The notes beneath the pieces are model-generated. The model did no database searches. It saw nothing but the letters and a program-made list of their open reading frames with translations, and was not told where the DNA came from. From positions 248,001 to 312,000 of the forward strand of contig DATMRS010000022.1 in NCBI GenBank assembly GCA_035566015.1: a stretch of 64,000 nt of DNA, in the 5' to 3' direction. Below, piece by piece: positions 53,689 through 62,070 of this stretch. This DNA is from DATMRS01 sp035566015. GTDB lineage: Bacteria > Pseudomonadota > Alphaproteobacteria > Sphingomonadales > Sphingomonadaceae. The translations under genes and the position numbers were made by a program. Every line of letters begins with the position of its first letter. Position 1 is the first letter of the stretch.

Positions 53689-54054
53689 ATGATGAAGGTG
53701 CCCGGCCCCGACCATCCGATCACGATCGAGCCGGCGACAGGGCCGGTGCGCGTCCTGTTCGGCGGCAAGGTGGTGGCGGCGAGCAGCCATGCGCTGGTGC
53801 TGCGCGAAGCCAGCTATCCGGCCGTCTATTATATTCCGCGTACCGATATCGACATGCCGCTGTTCCAGCGCAGCGATCATGCTTCGCACTGCCCCTATAA
53901 AGGCGACGCCAGCTATTTCAGCATCGAGGTGGGCGATCGCACCGCGGCCGACGCGGCGTGGAGCTATGAAGAGCCCTATCCGGCCATGTCCGCCATCGCC
54001 GGGCACCTTGCTTTCTATCCCGATCGTGTCGACCGGATCGAAACACCCGGATAA
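53689..54054 (+). CDS. DUF427 protein
   Basis: 121 residues from the ATG at 53689 (GGGAG upstream). The domain is clear in VLFGGKVVAASSHALVLREASYPAVYYIPRTDID, the HCPYKGDASYFSI motif and AWSYEEPYPAM. DUF427 proteins form small beta-tent folds; the function is not established. 44 bases upstream of glk. Confidence 0.9.
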   Translation: MMKVPGPDHPITIEPATGPVRVLFGGKVVAASSHALVLREASYPAVYYIPRTDIDMPLFQRSDHASHCPYKGDASYFSIEVGDRTAADAAWSYEEPYPAMSAIAGHLAFYPDRVDRIETPG

Positions 54055-54098
54055 GGTGGGTATCGCGGCGCCTGTGGTGCCGGCCGGCAGAACGGAGA

Positions 54099-55085
54099 AT
54101 GCGGAGCGTGGCAGGCGAGATCGTTGCGGCCGATATCGGGGGAACGCATGCGCGCTTCGTCATCGCCGAAATCGAAGGGACGATACCCCGGCTTGGGCGA
54201 TGGGTGACGCTCCAGACCGATGATTATGCGAGCCTCGCCGAAGCCTGGCGGGCCTTTGCGGCACAGGCGGGGCGGCCGCTCCCCAAGGCGGCGGGCATCG
54301 CCATCGCGACGCCGCTGGGCGGCGAGACGCTGAAGATGACCAATAATCGCTGGGTGATCCGGCCGGCGACGCTGGCGCAGGAGATCGGCGTCGACAGGCT
54401 GACCCTCGTCAATGATTTCGGGGCGATCGCGCATGCGGTGGCGCATCTCGACGTGACATGCTTCGCGCCTCTTGCAGGGCCGGACACGCCGCTGCCGGAT
54501 GAGGGGGTGATAAGCATCCTCGGCCCCGGCACCGGGCTGGGCGTGGCGATGCTGCTGCGGCGCGGGGGCCATACCCATGTCATCGCCACCGAAGGCGGCC
54601 ATATCGATTTTGCGCCGGGCGACGCGATCGACGTGCGGATATGGGAGCGGCTGAGCGAGCAATATGGCCATGTCTCGGCCGAGCGGGTCGTCTCCGGGCC
54701 GGGGCTGGCCGCGATTTACGAGGGGCTTGCGGCGATCGAGGGGCGCACGGTCGTCCCGATCGAGGACAGCGCGCTCTGGCAAAAGGCGATGGCGGGCGAT
54801 GACCCGCTGGTGGCGGCGGCGTTCGAGCGCTTCTGCCGGTTGCTGGGATCGGTGGCGGGCGATATCGCGCTGGCGCAAGGGGCGCAGGCGCTGGTGATCG
54901 CTGGCGGGCTGGGCGAGCGGATCGCCGACAGGTTGCCGCGATCGGGTTTTGCCGAACGGTTCATGGCGAAGGGGCGTTTTCAGGCGCGGATGGAGGCGAT
55001 CCCGATTCATCGCCTGACATACCCGCAACCGGGCCTGTTCGGGGCGGCGGCCGCCTATGCGTCCGAACATGGCGGCGTAGCCTAG
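54099..55085 (+). CDS. glk: glucokinase
   Basis: 328 residues. ROK-unrelated Glk (PF02685): ATP loop VAADIGGTHARFVIAEIEG, LTLVNDFGAIAHAVAH (catalytic Asp), ILGPGTGLGVAML and EGGHIDFAP. It phosphorylates glucose for the Entner-Doudoroff route. Starts could be the ATG at 54099 or the GTG at 54108. If the cluster at 2-9 kb releases glucose, this would be its next enzyme, but it lies far away. Confidence 0.95.
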   Translation: MRSVAGEIVAADIGGTHARFVIAEIEGTIPRLGRWVTLQTDDYASLAEAWRAFAAQAGRPLPKAAGIAIATPLGGETLKMTNNRWVIRPATLAQEIGVDRLTLVNDFGAIAHAVAHLDVTCFAPLAGPDTPLPDEGVISILGPGTGLGVAMLLRRGGHTHVIATEGGHIDFAPGDAIDVRIWERLSEQYGHVSAERVVSGPGLAAIYEGLAAIEGRTVVPIEDSALWQKAMAGDDPLVAAAFERFCRLLGSVAGDIALAQGAQALVIAGGLGERIADRLPRSGFAERFMAKGRFQARMEAIPIHRLTYPQPGLFGAAAAYASEHGGVA

Positions 55086-55095
55086 AAAAGAAAGG

Positions 55096-55397
55096 TGGTG
55101 CGGGCGGGGGGACTCGAACCCCCACGGGCCGAGGCCCAACGGATTTTCTTACCAGCTACGGCTTTCGCCGCCGCCCGGCGCGCCGGGCGTTTGTGGTCTG
55201 GACTATCCCTTCACCATGGCCGCTCGCGCGGCGACAGGTGCTGCCCGTCTAGTCTCTACACCTTCCCGTTGCCGGGCTTGGCTCGGGATCGCCATCTGAC
55301 AGGGTTCCCCGAATTTGGGCAGTTCTGCATCCGGAGTTTCCCCCGGAGCACTCAAATCATTCAAGTCCGGTGCGTCTACCGATTCCGCCACGCCCGC
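55096..55397 (-). tRNA. tRNA-Leu(UAA) interrupted by a group I intron
   Basis: Exon 1 is 55363-55397 and exon 2 is 55096-55147, with encoded CCA. Spliced, they give an 87-nt class II tRNA. The 7-bp acceptor stem GCGGGCG/CGCCCGC is perfect, the D-arm is GCGGAATCGGTAGACGC, the long variable arm is GGGCC-TC-GGCCC, and the T-arm is GGGGG-TTCGAGT-CCCCC. The anticodon loop becomes CTTAAAA, so the anticodon is UAA. The intron splits the anticodon between U34 and A35. The first pair of the anticodon stem would be C-U, a mild oddity. Confidence 0.93.
55148..55362 (-). other. group I intron (tRNA-Leu type, 215 nt, no ORF)
   Basis: Begins after U34 and ends with G at 55148. P1 can form from exon ACUU and intron GAGU, with the expected U-G pair at the splice site. 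Conserved core pieces are present in order: the P/Q region with GAGCCAAGCCC (complement of 55274-55284), the R/S region GGTGTAGAGACTAGACGGG (55244-55262), a GATAGTCCAGACC stretch, and a P9-like hairpin GGCGGCGAAAGCCG (55159-55172). They match, as I remember it, the cyanobacterial/plastid tRNA-Leu(UAA) intron closely. No reading frame is present, so it is not a homing form. Confidence 0.88.
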
Positions 55398-55450
55398 AAA
55401 CCGGCCCGGTTCATACTGGCGCGGCCGGGCCTCGCCAAGCCTTTCGCGCT

Positions 55451-55729
55451 TCACATGTTGAGGCGGGCACGCATTTCCTTGCCAGGCTTGAAATAGGGCA
55501 CGCGCTTCGCATCGACGGCTACGGCATCGCCGGTGCGCGGATTGCGGCCGGTGCGCGCGGTGCGCGCCCGCGTCGAAAAGGCGCCGAAGCCCCGCAACTC
55601 GACCCGGCCGCCGCCGGAAAGCCGTTCAGCGATCGTATCGAAAAAGGTCGCTACGACCCGTTCGATTTCCTTATGGGATAAATCGGGATTGTCATGGGAC
55701 AGCAGCTGGACCAACTCGGATCTGATCAT
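55451..55729 (-). CDS. ihfB: integration host factor beta subunit
   Basis: 92 residues. DNA-bending HU/IHF fold with N-terminal helices (MIRSELVQLLSHDNPDLSHKEIERVVATFFDTIAERL) and the arm region RVELRGFGAFSTRARTARTGRNPRTGDAV and KRVPYFKPGKEMR, typical of IHF beta. 53 bases upstream of the tRNA-Leu gene on the same strand. Confidence 0.95.
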   Translation of the reverse strand: MIRSELVQLLSHDNPDLSHKEIERVVATFFDTIAERLSGGGRVELRGFGAFSTRARTARTGRNPRTGDAVAVDAKRVPYFKPGKEMRARLNM

Positions 55730-55797
55730 TGCGGGGCCCTCCCTTCCTCTGAAATGGCCATCGAATGTCCCTTAAGAGGGAGTGTCGGCCGTCAAAT

Positions 55798-55818
55798 CCC
55801 GCCCTGTGCCCGGGCGGG
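55798..55818. terminator. hairpin upstream of ihfB / cytochrome c promoter region
   Basis: CCCGCCC-TGTGCCC-GGGCGGG, a perfect 7-bp stem, in the 294-base gap between the divergent ihfB and cytochrome c genes. No T-run follows. The remaining gap (55819-55980) is AT-richer than its surroundings and contains repeated TCGAT around 55916-55934, probably the two promoters, which I could not fix. Confidence 0.3.
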
Positions 55819-55981
55819 TGCTCCTGCGGCCCGTGTCCCTATCCTCGTTGTTCCTGAGCCTGATGGTAGCGATTTTAGGGCAATAAGGGTATCGAACGCC
55901 ACAATTTTCCTTAGATCGATTCGATCGTATCGATTGTTCAAGTCCCGTTATGACACAGTATCGTATGAAGCGCGTCGTCAA

Positions 55982-55999
55982 GGGCCGGTTCGCCGGCCC
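55982..55999 (+). promoter_or_regulatory. UUCG-capped hairpin in the cytochrome c leader
   Basis: GGGCCGG-TTCG-CCGGCCC forms a very stable 7-bp stem with a UUCG tetraloop, ending 24 bases before the cytochrome c start and 11 bases before its GGAGGAG ribosome site. It may stabilise the mRNA 5' end. Confidence 0.45.
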
Positions 56000-56023
56000 C
56001 ACGTCGCTCCGGAGGAGAGATTA

Positions 56024-56401
56024 ATGCGAAGATTGCGGACTTTCAGTGTGGCGCTGGCGGCGTTCGTCGGCACGGGGCTAGCGACGTCGGCGATGGCGGC
56101 GCCGCTGCCGAAGCCGAGCGCGTTCACGGTGTGCAGCGTGTGCCACAAGGTGGGGCAGAACGACAAATCGACGCTGGGCCCCGTCCTGTGGGGCGTGGGC
56201 GGGCGCAAGGCCGGCTCGGTGCCGGGCTTCACCTACTCGCCGGCGATGAAGGCGTCGAATATCACCTGGACGCGCGAGACGCTGACGGCGTTCATCGCCA
56301 ATCCGCGCAAGGTGGTTCCCGGCACGCGCATGGCCTATGCCGGCCAGAAGGACCCCAAGGCCGAGGCCGAGATCGTCAACTATCTGATGTCATTGAAATA
56401 A
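56024..56401 (+). CDS. class I cytochrome c, periplasmic
   Basis: 125 residues from the ATG at 56024 (strong GGAGGAGAG). Signal peptide ends SAMAAPLP. Haem attachment is CSVCHKVG and the Met ligand is in PGTRMAYAGQKDPKAEAEIVNYL, with the cytochrome c2-like LGPVLWGVGGRKAGSVPGFTYSPAMK in between. A soluble electron carrier between the bc1 complex and oxidases. Confidence 0.95.
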   Translation: MRRLRTFSVALAAFVGTGLATSAMAAPLPKPSAFTVCSVCHKVGQNDKSTLGPVLWGVGGRKAGSVPGFTYSPAMKASNITWTRETLTAFIANPRKVVPGTRMAYAGQKDPKAEAEIVNYLMSLK

Positions 56402-56407
56402 CAAGAA

Positions 56408-56435
56408 GGCGCCGGGCGCGGATGCGCCCGGCGCC
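56408..56435. terminator. strong bidirectional hairpin between convergent genes
   Basis: GGCGCCGGGCGC-GGAT-GCGCCCGGCGCC, a perfect 12-bp stem, 7 bases after the cytochrome c stop. On the minus strand it is followed by TTCTTGTTATTT, so it best fits a terminator for the leftward gene ending at 56460; it probably also ends cytochrome c transcription. Confidence 0.75.
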
Positions 56436-56459
56436 GACCTGTCCCTTGCGGGCGGAGCC

Positions 56460-56828
56460 TCAGGCGGCGCGGGGCGCGGCCTGCCATAGAAGCGCCCGGC
56501 CGGATCGCCGCTGCGGCCCCGAACGGACATAGCCCTCCTCGCGCAGGCTTCCTTCGAGCAGGATCGCGTGCGCGGCGTCGGTATAGCCGACCACCTCAGC
56601 CCGACCGAGCGCCGGCCGGAGCACGCGCACATGCCAGCGCACCGGATCGCCCTTCGCCTCCAATATCGTCGCGCCCGCCGCCCGTTCGCGTCGCGCGAAG
56701 GCGTCGGCCCCCGGCAGGCCAGTCTGCACGACGGCGATCCGCCGCGAGAAGGAGGCGAGGGCGGGCGCCGTCATCAACGCCGTCAGGGTGGTGGCCGCAC
56801 CGGCCTTGAGGAAATCGCGTTTGGTCAT
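56460..56828 (-). CDS. small exported protein with Tat-like leader, unknown function
   Basis: 122 residues from the ATG at 56828; the longer frame lacks support. The leader MTKRDFLKAGAATTLTALMTAPALA has the Tat layout (KRDFLK rather than RR). The mature part (FSRRIAVVQTGLPGADAFARRERAAGATILEAKGDPVRWHVRVLRPALG) has a Rossmann-like start. Not recognised; it may be a short relative of periplasmic Tat substrates. Confidence 0.65.
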   Translation of the reverse strand: MTKRDFLKAGAATTLTALMTAPALASFSRRIAVVQTGLPGADAFARRERAAGATILEAKGDPVRWHVRVLRPALGRAEVVGYTDAAHAILLEGSLREEGYVRSGPQRRSGRALLWQAAPRAA

Positions 56829-56984
56829 TCCGCGATGATGCCGTGTTCGCGCTACCGTATCAACTGTTATGATACGGATGAGATAAAAGAAGATCGCGCG
56901 GGATGGGAGGTTCTCGGGACTTTTTCGAGTCCTGGTGGGGGCGGGTTGATATCGGCCGGTCCTGCCCTCATTGCGTTTCCGTTC

Positions 56985-57074
56985 CGTCATGCCGACGAAA
57001 GCCGGAATCATGGACGGCGAGTCGCTTCTCAACAAGCGAGCCGAGTCCATGGCCCCCCTTTCGCCGGGGGACGG
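56985..57074. repeat. REPIN-like intergenic palindromic element, copy E
   Basis: GTCATGCCGAC-GAAA-GCCGGAATCATGGA, spacer, GTCCATGGCCCCCC-TTTC-GCCGGGGGACGG. It lies in the 298-base gap between the small exported protein and the next leftward gene; the gap otherwise shows only a probable promoter near 56850-56890. Confidence 0.7.
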
Positions 57075-57126
57075 TTAGGGGATCGGAATGATAGCGCCTT
57101 GTCGCCGTGACGGTAAGGGCGCCCGT

Positions 57127-57798
57127 TTATCGTTCAAGGCGGGCGGCTTCTCTCGCTTCGAGAAGGCTCCACAGGCCGTTGTGCTGGAGGAGGAGTTGCT
57201 GTGCGCCAAAGGTGATGGCGCGGGCCATGGCGGGGCTTTCGGCCGAGGCTTCTTCGGCCACCGCGCGGATGGCGTCATCGTCGGGCAGCGCGAACGGAAT
57301 CGGTTCGAGCCCGAACCGCTCGGCGGCGATGTTGAGGACCGCGTGGATCGCGCGCCAGTCATGGAGGAGCGCCAGCGCCGTGCCCAGCGCGCAGCCGAAC
57401 CGGTCCGACCGGGCGAGCATGTCGAGTGCGTGGCGCTGCGCCGTCAGCGTCGCTTCGCTCTCCGCCTGGCCGGGCGTGCTCGGCAGCGGGCCGGCGGCGG
57501 CAACGAGGCGCGTGAGCCAGGTCCGTTCGGTGGTGAAAAGCTCGGCCGCCTGTTGCAGCCAGTTGTGGAGCGAACCGCCCGCCCGCTCGGCAGCGACATC
57601 GATCACGCCAGGGAAGGGGCCGTGCAGCTCGCACAGATAATGGACGGCATCGGCGAGATTGCGCGTGGCGTCAGGGCCGGCGAGCAGCGCGGCGGAGCCG
57701 ACATAGGGATGCCCTGCGCTGCCGCGTTCGCCGGTGTTGCCGAAGGGGATGTCGGCGCTGCGCCCGGAGCCGACCCGTTCGGTAGCACTCGACATCAT
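57127..57798 (-). CDS. cytoplasmic protein, family not recognised
   Basis: About 223 residues; I use the ATG at 57798 because GGGGAG lies 6 bases upstream, though 57804 and 57795 are possible. The protein is mostly helical, without signal peptide or membrane segment. Conserved-looking stretches are LADAVHYLCELHGPFPGVIDVAAER, WLTRLVAAAGPLPSTPGQAESEA, DRFGCALGTALALLHDWRAIHAVL and ARAITFGAQQLLLQHNGLWSLLEARE. It stands alone between a repeat and the rpoD region. Confidence 0.7.
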   Translation of the reverse strand: MMSSATERVGSGRSADIPFGNTGERGSAGHPYVGSAALLAGPDATRNLADAVHYLCELHGPFPGVIDVAAERAGGSLHNWLQQAAELFTTERTWLTRLVAAAGPLPSTPGQAESEATLTAQRHALDMLARSDRFGCALGTALALLHDWRAIHAVLNIAAERFGLEPIPFALPDDDAIRAVAEEASAESPAMARAITFGAQQLLLQHNGLWSLLEAREAARLER

Positions 57799-57997
57799 AA
57801 GCATCTCCCCGCCGACAGGCTACATTCCCGTCGCCGCGCACCATGGGCCCAGAAATATAGCAAAGGACGTAAATATCTGGTTGATGCACGCTTAACCATC
57901 GCGGCGCGACCAGTTGGTACGATGGCAAGGGGAATTGCAGGGGTGAGGAGGGCGGTGGGGCGACCGCTCTCCTCACTTCATTATAGAGGCGCTTTGC

Positions 57998-60022
57998 CTA
58001 CTGATCGAGGAAGCTGCGCATTTTGCGGCTGCGGCTCGGATGCTTCAGCTTGCGCAGCGCCTTCGCCTCGATCTGGCGGATACGCTCGCGCGTCACGCTG
58101 AACTGCTGGCCGACCTCTTCCAGCGTATGATCGGTGTTCATGCCGATGCCGAAGCGCATGCGCAGCACGCGCTCCTCACGCGGGGTGAGCGAGGCCAGAA
58201 CGCGCGTCACCGTTTCCTTGAGGTTGGACTGGATCGCGGCATCCACCGGGATGACGGCGTTCTTGTCCTCGATGAAATCGCCCAGATGGCTGTCCTCCTC
58301 GTCGCCGATCGGCGTTTCGAGGCTGATCGGCTCCTTGGCGATCTTCATCACCTTGCGCACCTTTTCGAGCGGCATCGACAGCCGCTCGGCCAACTCCTCG
58401 GGCGTCGGCTCACGGCCGATCTCGTGCAGGATCTGGCGGCTGGTGCGGACCAGCTTGTTGATCGTCTCGATCATGTGGACGGGGATGCGGATCGTGCGCG
58501 CCTGATCGGCGATCGAGCGCGTGATTGCCTGCCGGATCCACCAGGTCGCGTAGGTGCTGAACTTGTAGCCGCGCCGATATTCGAACTTATCGACCGCTTT
58601 CATCAGCCCGATATTGCCCTCCTGGATCAGGTCCAGGAATTGCAGGCCGCGATTGGTGTATTTCTTGGCGATCGAAATGACGAGACGAAGGTTGGCCTCA
58701 ACCATCTCCTTCTTGGCGATCCGCGCCTCGCGCTCGCCCTTCTGCACCATGTTGACGATGCGGCGGAACTCCCCAAGCGCCATGCCCGTCGCCTGCGCAA
58801 TCTCGCCGATCTCGGTGCGGATACGCTCCACCGCATCGGCTTCGGCCGCAGCGAAGGCGGCCCACTTCTTGTCGATGGTGGCGACGCGTTCCAGCCAGCC
58901 TTCCTCCATCTCGTGCGCCATATAGGCATCAAGAAACGCCTTGCGCGGCACCTTATGGCGCTCGGCAAGCCGCAGCATCTGGCCGCCCAGCGCGGTTAGC
59001 CGGCGGTTGAAGGAATAGAGCTGGTCGACGAGATATTCGATCTTCGCGCCGTGGAACTGGACGCTCTCAACCTCGGCGGTGATCTCCTCGCGCAGCTTCT
59101 GATATTTGCGCTCCTCCGCCGGCGCGAAATCGTCGCCCACGCCCAGGGCTTCGAGGCGCGCGGCCTGCACCTTGGAGAATTTGCGGTAGAGCGAGGTGAT
59201 CGTCGCGAACTTCTCGAGCGCGGCGGGCTTGAGCTGCTCCTCCATCTGCGCGAGGCTCAGCGTATTGTCCTCATCATCGTCGTCGCTGGGGCGCGGGGTG
59301 CGCCGTTCGGTCATCGACGATTCCTCATCGTCGTCGTTCGACGATTCTTCGACATCCTCCTCTTCCTTGTAGGAAGGGCCGGCGGTCTTTTCGGAAATCT
59401 CTTCGCCTTCCTCGGCCGCCTCGACCTGCTCGGCCGTCGGCCCCTTGGACAGCATCGCATCGAGATCGAGGATCTCGCGCAGCTGCATCGTGCCTTCGTT
59501 GAGCGCGGTCGACCAGTCGATGATCGCGTTGAAGGTGATCGGGCTTTCGCAGAGGCCGAGGATCATCGTGTCGCGGCCCGCCTCGATCCGCTTGGCGATC
59601 GCGATCTCGCCCTCACGGCTCAGAAGCTCCACTGCGCCCATCTCGCGCAGATACATGCGCACCGGATCGTCGGTGCGATCGACGGTTTCCTTCTTCGCAG
59701 GCGCGGCGACGAGCTGCTGATTGCCGTGATCGTCGGCATTCAGCTCTTCTTCGGTCGACTCTTCCTGCTGCTCGTCATCGCCGCTGTCCTCATTCTCGAC
59801 GATGTTGACGCCCATTTCGGAGAGCGCGGACATTACGTCCTCGATCTGCTCCGAGGACATCTGATCCTGCGGCAGCGCCTCATTGAGCTGGTCATAGGTG
59901 ATGTAGCCGCGCTTCTTGGCGCGAGCGATCAGCTTCTTGAGCGAGGCTTCGTTGAGGTCAATCAGGGGCGCATCGCCGCCTTCCGCCTTGTCCGCCGGTT
60001 CCGCAATGTTCGTCTTCGCCAT
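57998..60022 (-). CDS. rpoD: RNA polymerase sigma-70 factor RpoD
   Basis: 674 residues. Region 1.1 near 20-80, an acidic spacer (EDSGDDEQQEESTEEE), the non-conserved region about 130-400, then region 2 (NLRLVISIAKKYTNRGLQFLDLIQEGNIGLMKAVDKFEYRRGYKFSTYATWWIRQAITR), region 3 and region 4.2 with the HTH FSVTRERIRQIEAKALRKLKHP. The housekeeping sigma factor. It starts at the base right after the dnaG stop. Confidence 0.98.
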   Translation of the reverse strand: MAKTNIAEPADKAEGGDAPLIDLNEASLKKLIARAKKRGYITYDQLNEALPQDQMSSEQIEDVMSALSEMGVNIVENEDSGDDEQQEESTEEELNADDHGNQQLVAAPAKKETVDRTDDPVRMYLREMGAVELLSREGEIAIAKRIEAGRDTMILGLCESPITFNAIIDWSTALNEGTMQLREILDLDAMLSKGPTAEQVEAAEEGEEISEKTAGPSYKEEEDVEESSNDDDEESSMTERRTPRPSDDDDEDNTLSLAQMEEQLKPAALEKFATITSLYRKFSKVQAARLEALGVGDDFAPAEERKYQKLREEITAEVESVQFHGAKIEYLVDQLYSFNRRLTALGGQMLRLAERHKVPRKAFLDAYMAHEMEEGWLERVATIDKKWAAFAAAEADAVERIRTEIGEIAQATGMALGEFRRIVNMVQKGEREARIAKKEMVEANLRLVISIAKKYTNRGLQFLDLIQEGNIGLMKAVDKFEYRRGYKFSTYATWWIRQAITRSIADQARTIRIPVHMIETINKLVRTSRQILHEIGREPTPEELAERLSMPLEKVRKVMKIAKEPISLETPIGDEEDSHLGDFIEDKNAVIPVDAAIQSNLKETVTRVLASLTPREERVLRMRFGIGMNTDHTLEEVGQQFSVTRERIRQIEAKALRKLKHPSRSRKMRSFLDQ

Positions 60023-61846
60023 TTACTTCCCGCCAATCGCTACCGTATCCGCGGAGCCGAGTTCGAACCCGCGCTCCCGAAGCCTGAACTTCTTTTCCCT
60101 GATCAATTGCCTTGCGGCTTCGATCGCCTCATACCGGCCAAGGCCGGTATCCGCTATCGCCGCAGCATTCAACCGCGCCATTTCCTCATCGAGCTCATGC
60201 TCTTCGTTCAGCATCTCGATCAGCGCGACCAGCCGTTCGACGGCGAAAGCGGTATCGCCCCCGCCGAAGGTGAACGGGAAGCGCAGATCATACTGCATGT
60301 CGAGGCGCTGAACGTCCGTAAGCGCCGCGGTTTCCAATATGGCCCCGACGCCGTCCGTATCAAGGGAGGGGCGGGTGATCGCGGCGTTGAGCAATGCGTC
60401 GCGCCAGCGCAGCAGATCGGGATGGTCCAGCCGGAGGTCCGAAATCTGCTCCATGCGCGGCGCGATCACCGCCGGAAAGCGGGTGAGGCCGTAGAGTGCC
60501 GAGCGGACGTAGAGCCCCGTCAGCGCGCGGTGGCCGCGCGGGCCGGTCTTGATGATCGAACTGCCTACATCCTTGCGATCCTGCCGCTTCCAGCCGAAAT
60601 CGTCGAAGAACAGGCTGGTGAAGGTACGGCGATATTCCTCCGCCACCAATTTGTCGGTGCAGCTTTCGGCGAGGCCGTTGAGACGATGGCGCAGGCCGGC
60701 GCGCGCCTCGGGCGAGGCATGGTCGATCCCCTCCATCTCCGCCTTGTAGAGCAAGGAAACGAGGGGCAGGGGGCGGACGACCGCTGCCTCCCACGCCGGC
60801 TGCCCGCCGCGCCGGACGATGTCGTCGGGGTCCTCGCCCGCCGGCAGCAGCGCGAATTGCAGCGACTTGCCGATGCGCAGCAGGGGCAGCGCCCGCTCCG
60901 CCGCGCGCAGGCCGGCGCGCAGACCCGCTTTGTCGCCGTCGAAGCAGAGCGTGGGCACGTCCACCACACGCCACAGCCGCTCCAACTGATGCTCGGTCAG
61001 CGCGGTGCCGAGCGGGGCGACCGCCTCGTCCACCCCCGCCTGCGCCAGTGCAATCACGTCCATATAGCCCTCGACCACGAACAGGCGGCCAGTCTTGCGG
61101 CTCGCGGGGCCGGCGCGATCGAGGTTGAAGAGAGTGCGCCCCTTGTCGAACAGCGGCGTTTCGGGCGAGTTCAGATATTTGGGCTCGCCCTCGCCCAGGA
61201 TGCGACCGCCGAATGCGATCGTCCGTCCGCGCTGGTCGCGGATCGGGATCATCAGCCGGCCACGGAAGCGATCGTAAGGCGCCTTGCCGTCGACCGAAAT
61301 CAGCAGTCCCGCCTCGACGAGCTTGTCGAGGCCGTGCGTATCGAGCGCGGCCTTGAGCTTGTCGCGCGAGTCGGGCGCGAAGCCGAGGCCGAACGCGACG
61401 CGGATCGGCGCACTGACCCCGCGCCGATCAAGATAGGCGCGCGCCTCGGCGCCGGCGATGCCGTTCAATTGCCCGGTGAACCAGGCGGCGGCGGCTTCGG
61501 TGACGTCGGCGAGGCTGGAGGCGCGCGCGGCCTGCTCGGCGGCGCGCGGATCGGGGGCGGGCATCTCCATGCCCGCCGCGGCCGCCAGTTCCTTCACCGC
61601 GTCGAGGAAAGGAAGGCCCTGCGCGTCGGTGAGATAGCGGATCGCATCGCCATGCGCGCCGCAGCCGAAGCAATGATAGAAGCCCTTGTCATCGTTGACG
61701 TAGAAGCTGGGCGTCTTTTCGTTATGGAAGGGGCAGCAGGCTTTGAACTCGCGCCCCGCCCGCTGGAGCTTAATCGAACGGCCGATCAGCCCGGACAACA
61801 ACGTCCGTGCGCGCAACTCATCCAAAAAGGCGGGAGCAAGCAGCAT
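60023..61846 (-). CDS. dnaG: DNA primase
   Basis: 607 residues. CHC2 zinc finger CCPFHNEKTPSF and CFGCGAHGD at about 38-65; TOPRIM core with FVVEGYMDVIALAQAGVDEAV and DGDKAGLRA in the middle; C-terminal helicase-binding part. It makes primers for replication. It forms a tight dnaG-rpoD pair. Confidence 0.98.
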   Translation of the reverse strand: MLLAPAFLDELRARTLLSGLIGRSIKLQRAGREFKACCPFHNEKTPSFYVNDDKGFYHCFGCGAHGDAIRYLTDAQGLPFLDAVKELAAAAGMEMPAPDPRAAEQAARASSLADVTEAAAAWFTGQLNGIAGAEARAYLDRRGVSAPIRVAFGLGFAPDSRDKLKAALDTHGLDKLVEAGLLISVDGKAPYDRFRGRLMIPIRDQRGRTIAFGGRILGEGEPKYLNSPETPLFDKGRTLFNLDRAGPASRKTGRLFVVEGYMDVIALAQAGVDEAVAPLGTALTEHQLERLWRVVDVPTLCFDGDKAGLRAGLRAAERALPLLRIGKSLQFALLPAGEDPDDIVRRGGQPAWEAAVVRPLPLVSLLYKAEMEGIDHASPEARAGLRHRLNGLAESCTDKLVAEEYRRTFTSLFFDDFGWKRQDRKDVGSSIIKTGPRGHRALTGLYVRSALYGLTRFPAVIAPRMEQISDLRLDHPDLLRWRDALLNAAITRPSLDTDGVGAILETAALTDVQRLDMQYDLRFPFTFGGGDTAFAVERLVALIEMLNEEHELDEEMARLNAAAIADTGLGRYEAIEAARQLIREKKFRLRERGFELGSADTVAIGGK

Positions 61847-61958
61847 GGCCTCAGGCGGCGGGATCGGGGTGGCGACTCACGCACGCATTATACCGTGTAG
61901 CATGGGGTGAGGATTTTAGGCCAGCCTTTGCCGGTGGGGACGGTGTGTTTGTTGCGCG

Positions 61959-62047
61959 CCCCCACCCCAACCCCTCCCCTGAAGGGGAGGGGTTCATGGT
62001 GCGCCTGTCTTAGCCCCTCCCCTTCAGGGGAGGGGTTGGGGTGGGGG
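61959..62047. repeat. large perfect inverted repeat between yqeY and dnaG
   Basis: Two perfectly complementary 34-base arms (61959-61992 and 62014-62047) with a 21-base spacer. Each arm contains its own palindrome CCCCTCCCCT/AGGGGAGGGG, so alternative one- or two-hairpin folds are possible. The gap 61847-62070 has no gene. It could end yqeY transcription or be another repeat family. Confidence 0.8.
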
Positions 62048-62070
62048 TTCTCAACGCATGAGCCGTGCCT

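Noticed and set aside
59051..61900. 949-residue open frame opposite rpoD and dnaG
   Set aside because: It is exactly antisense to two certain essential genes, has Arg/Glu/Ala-skewed composition without recognisable domains, and has no ribosome site. It is a GC-rich shadow frame.
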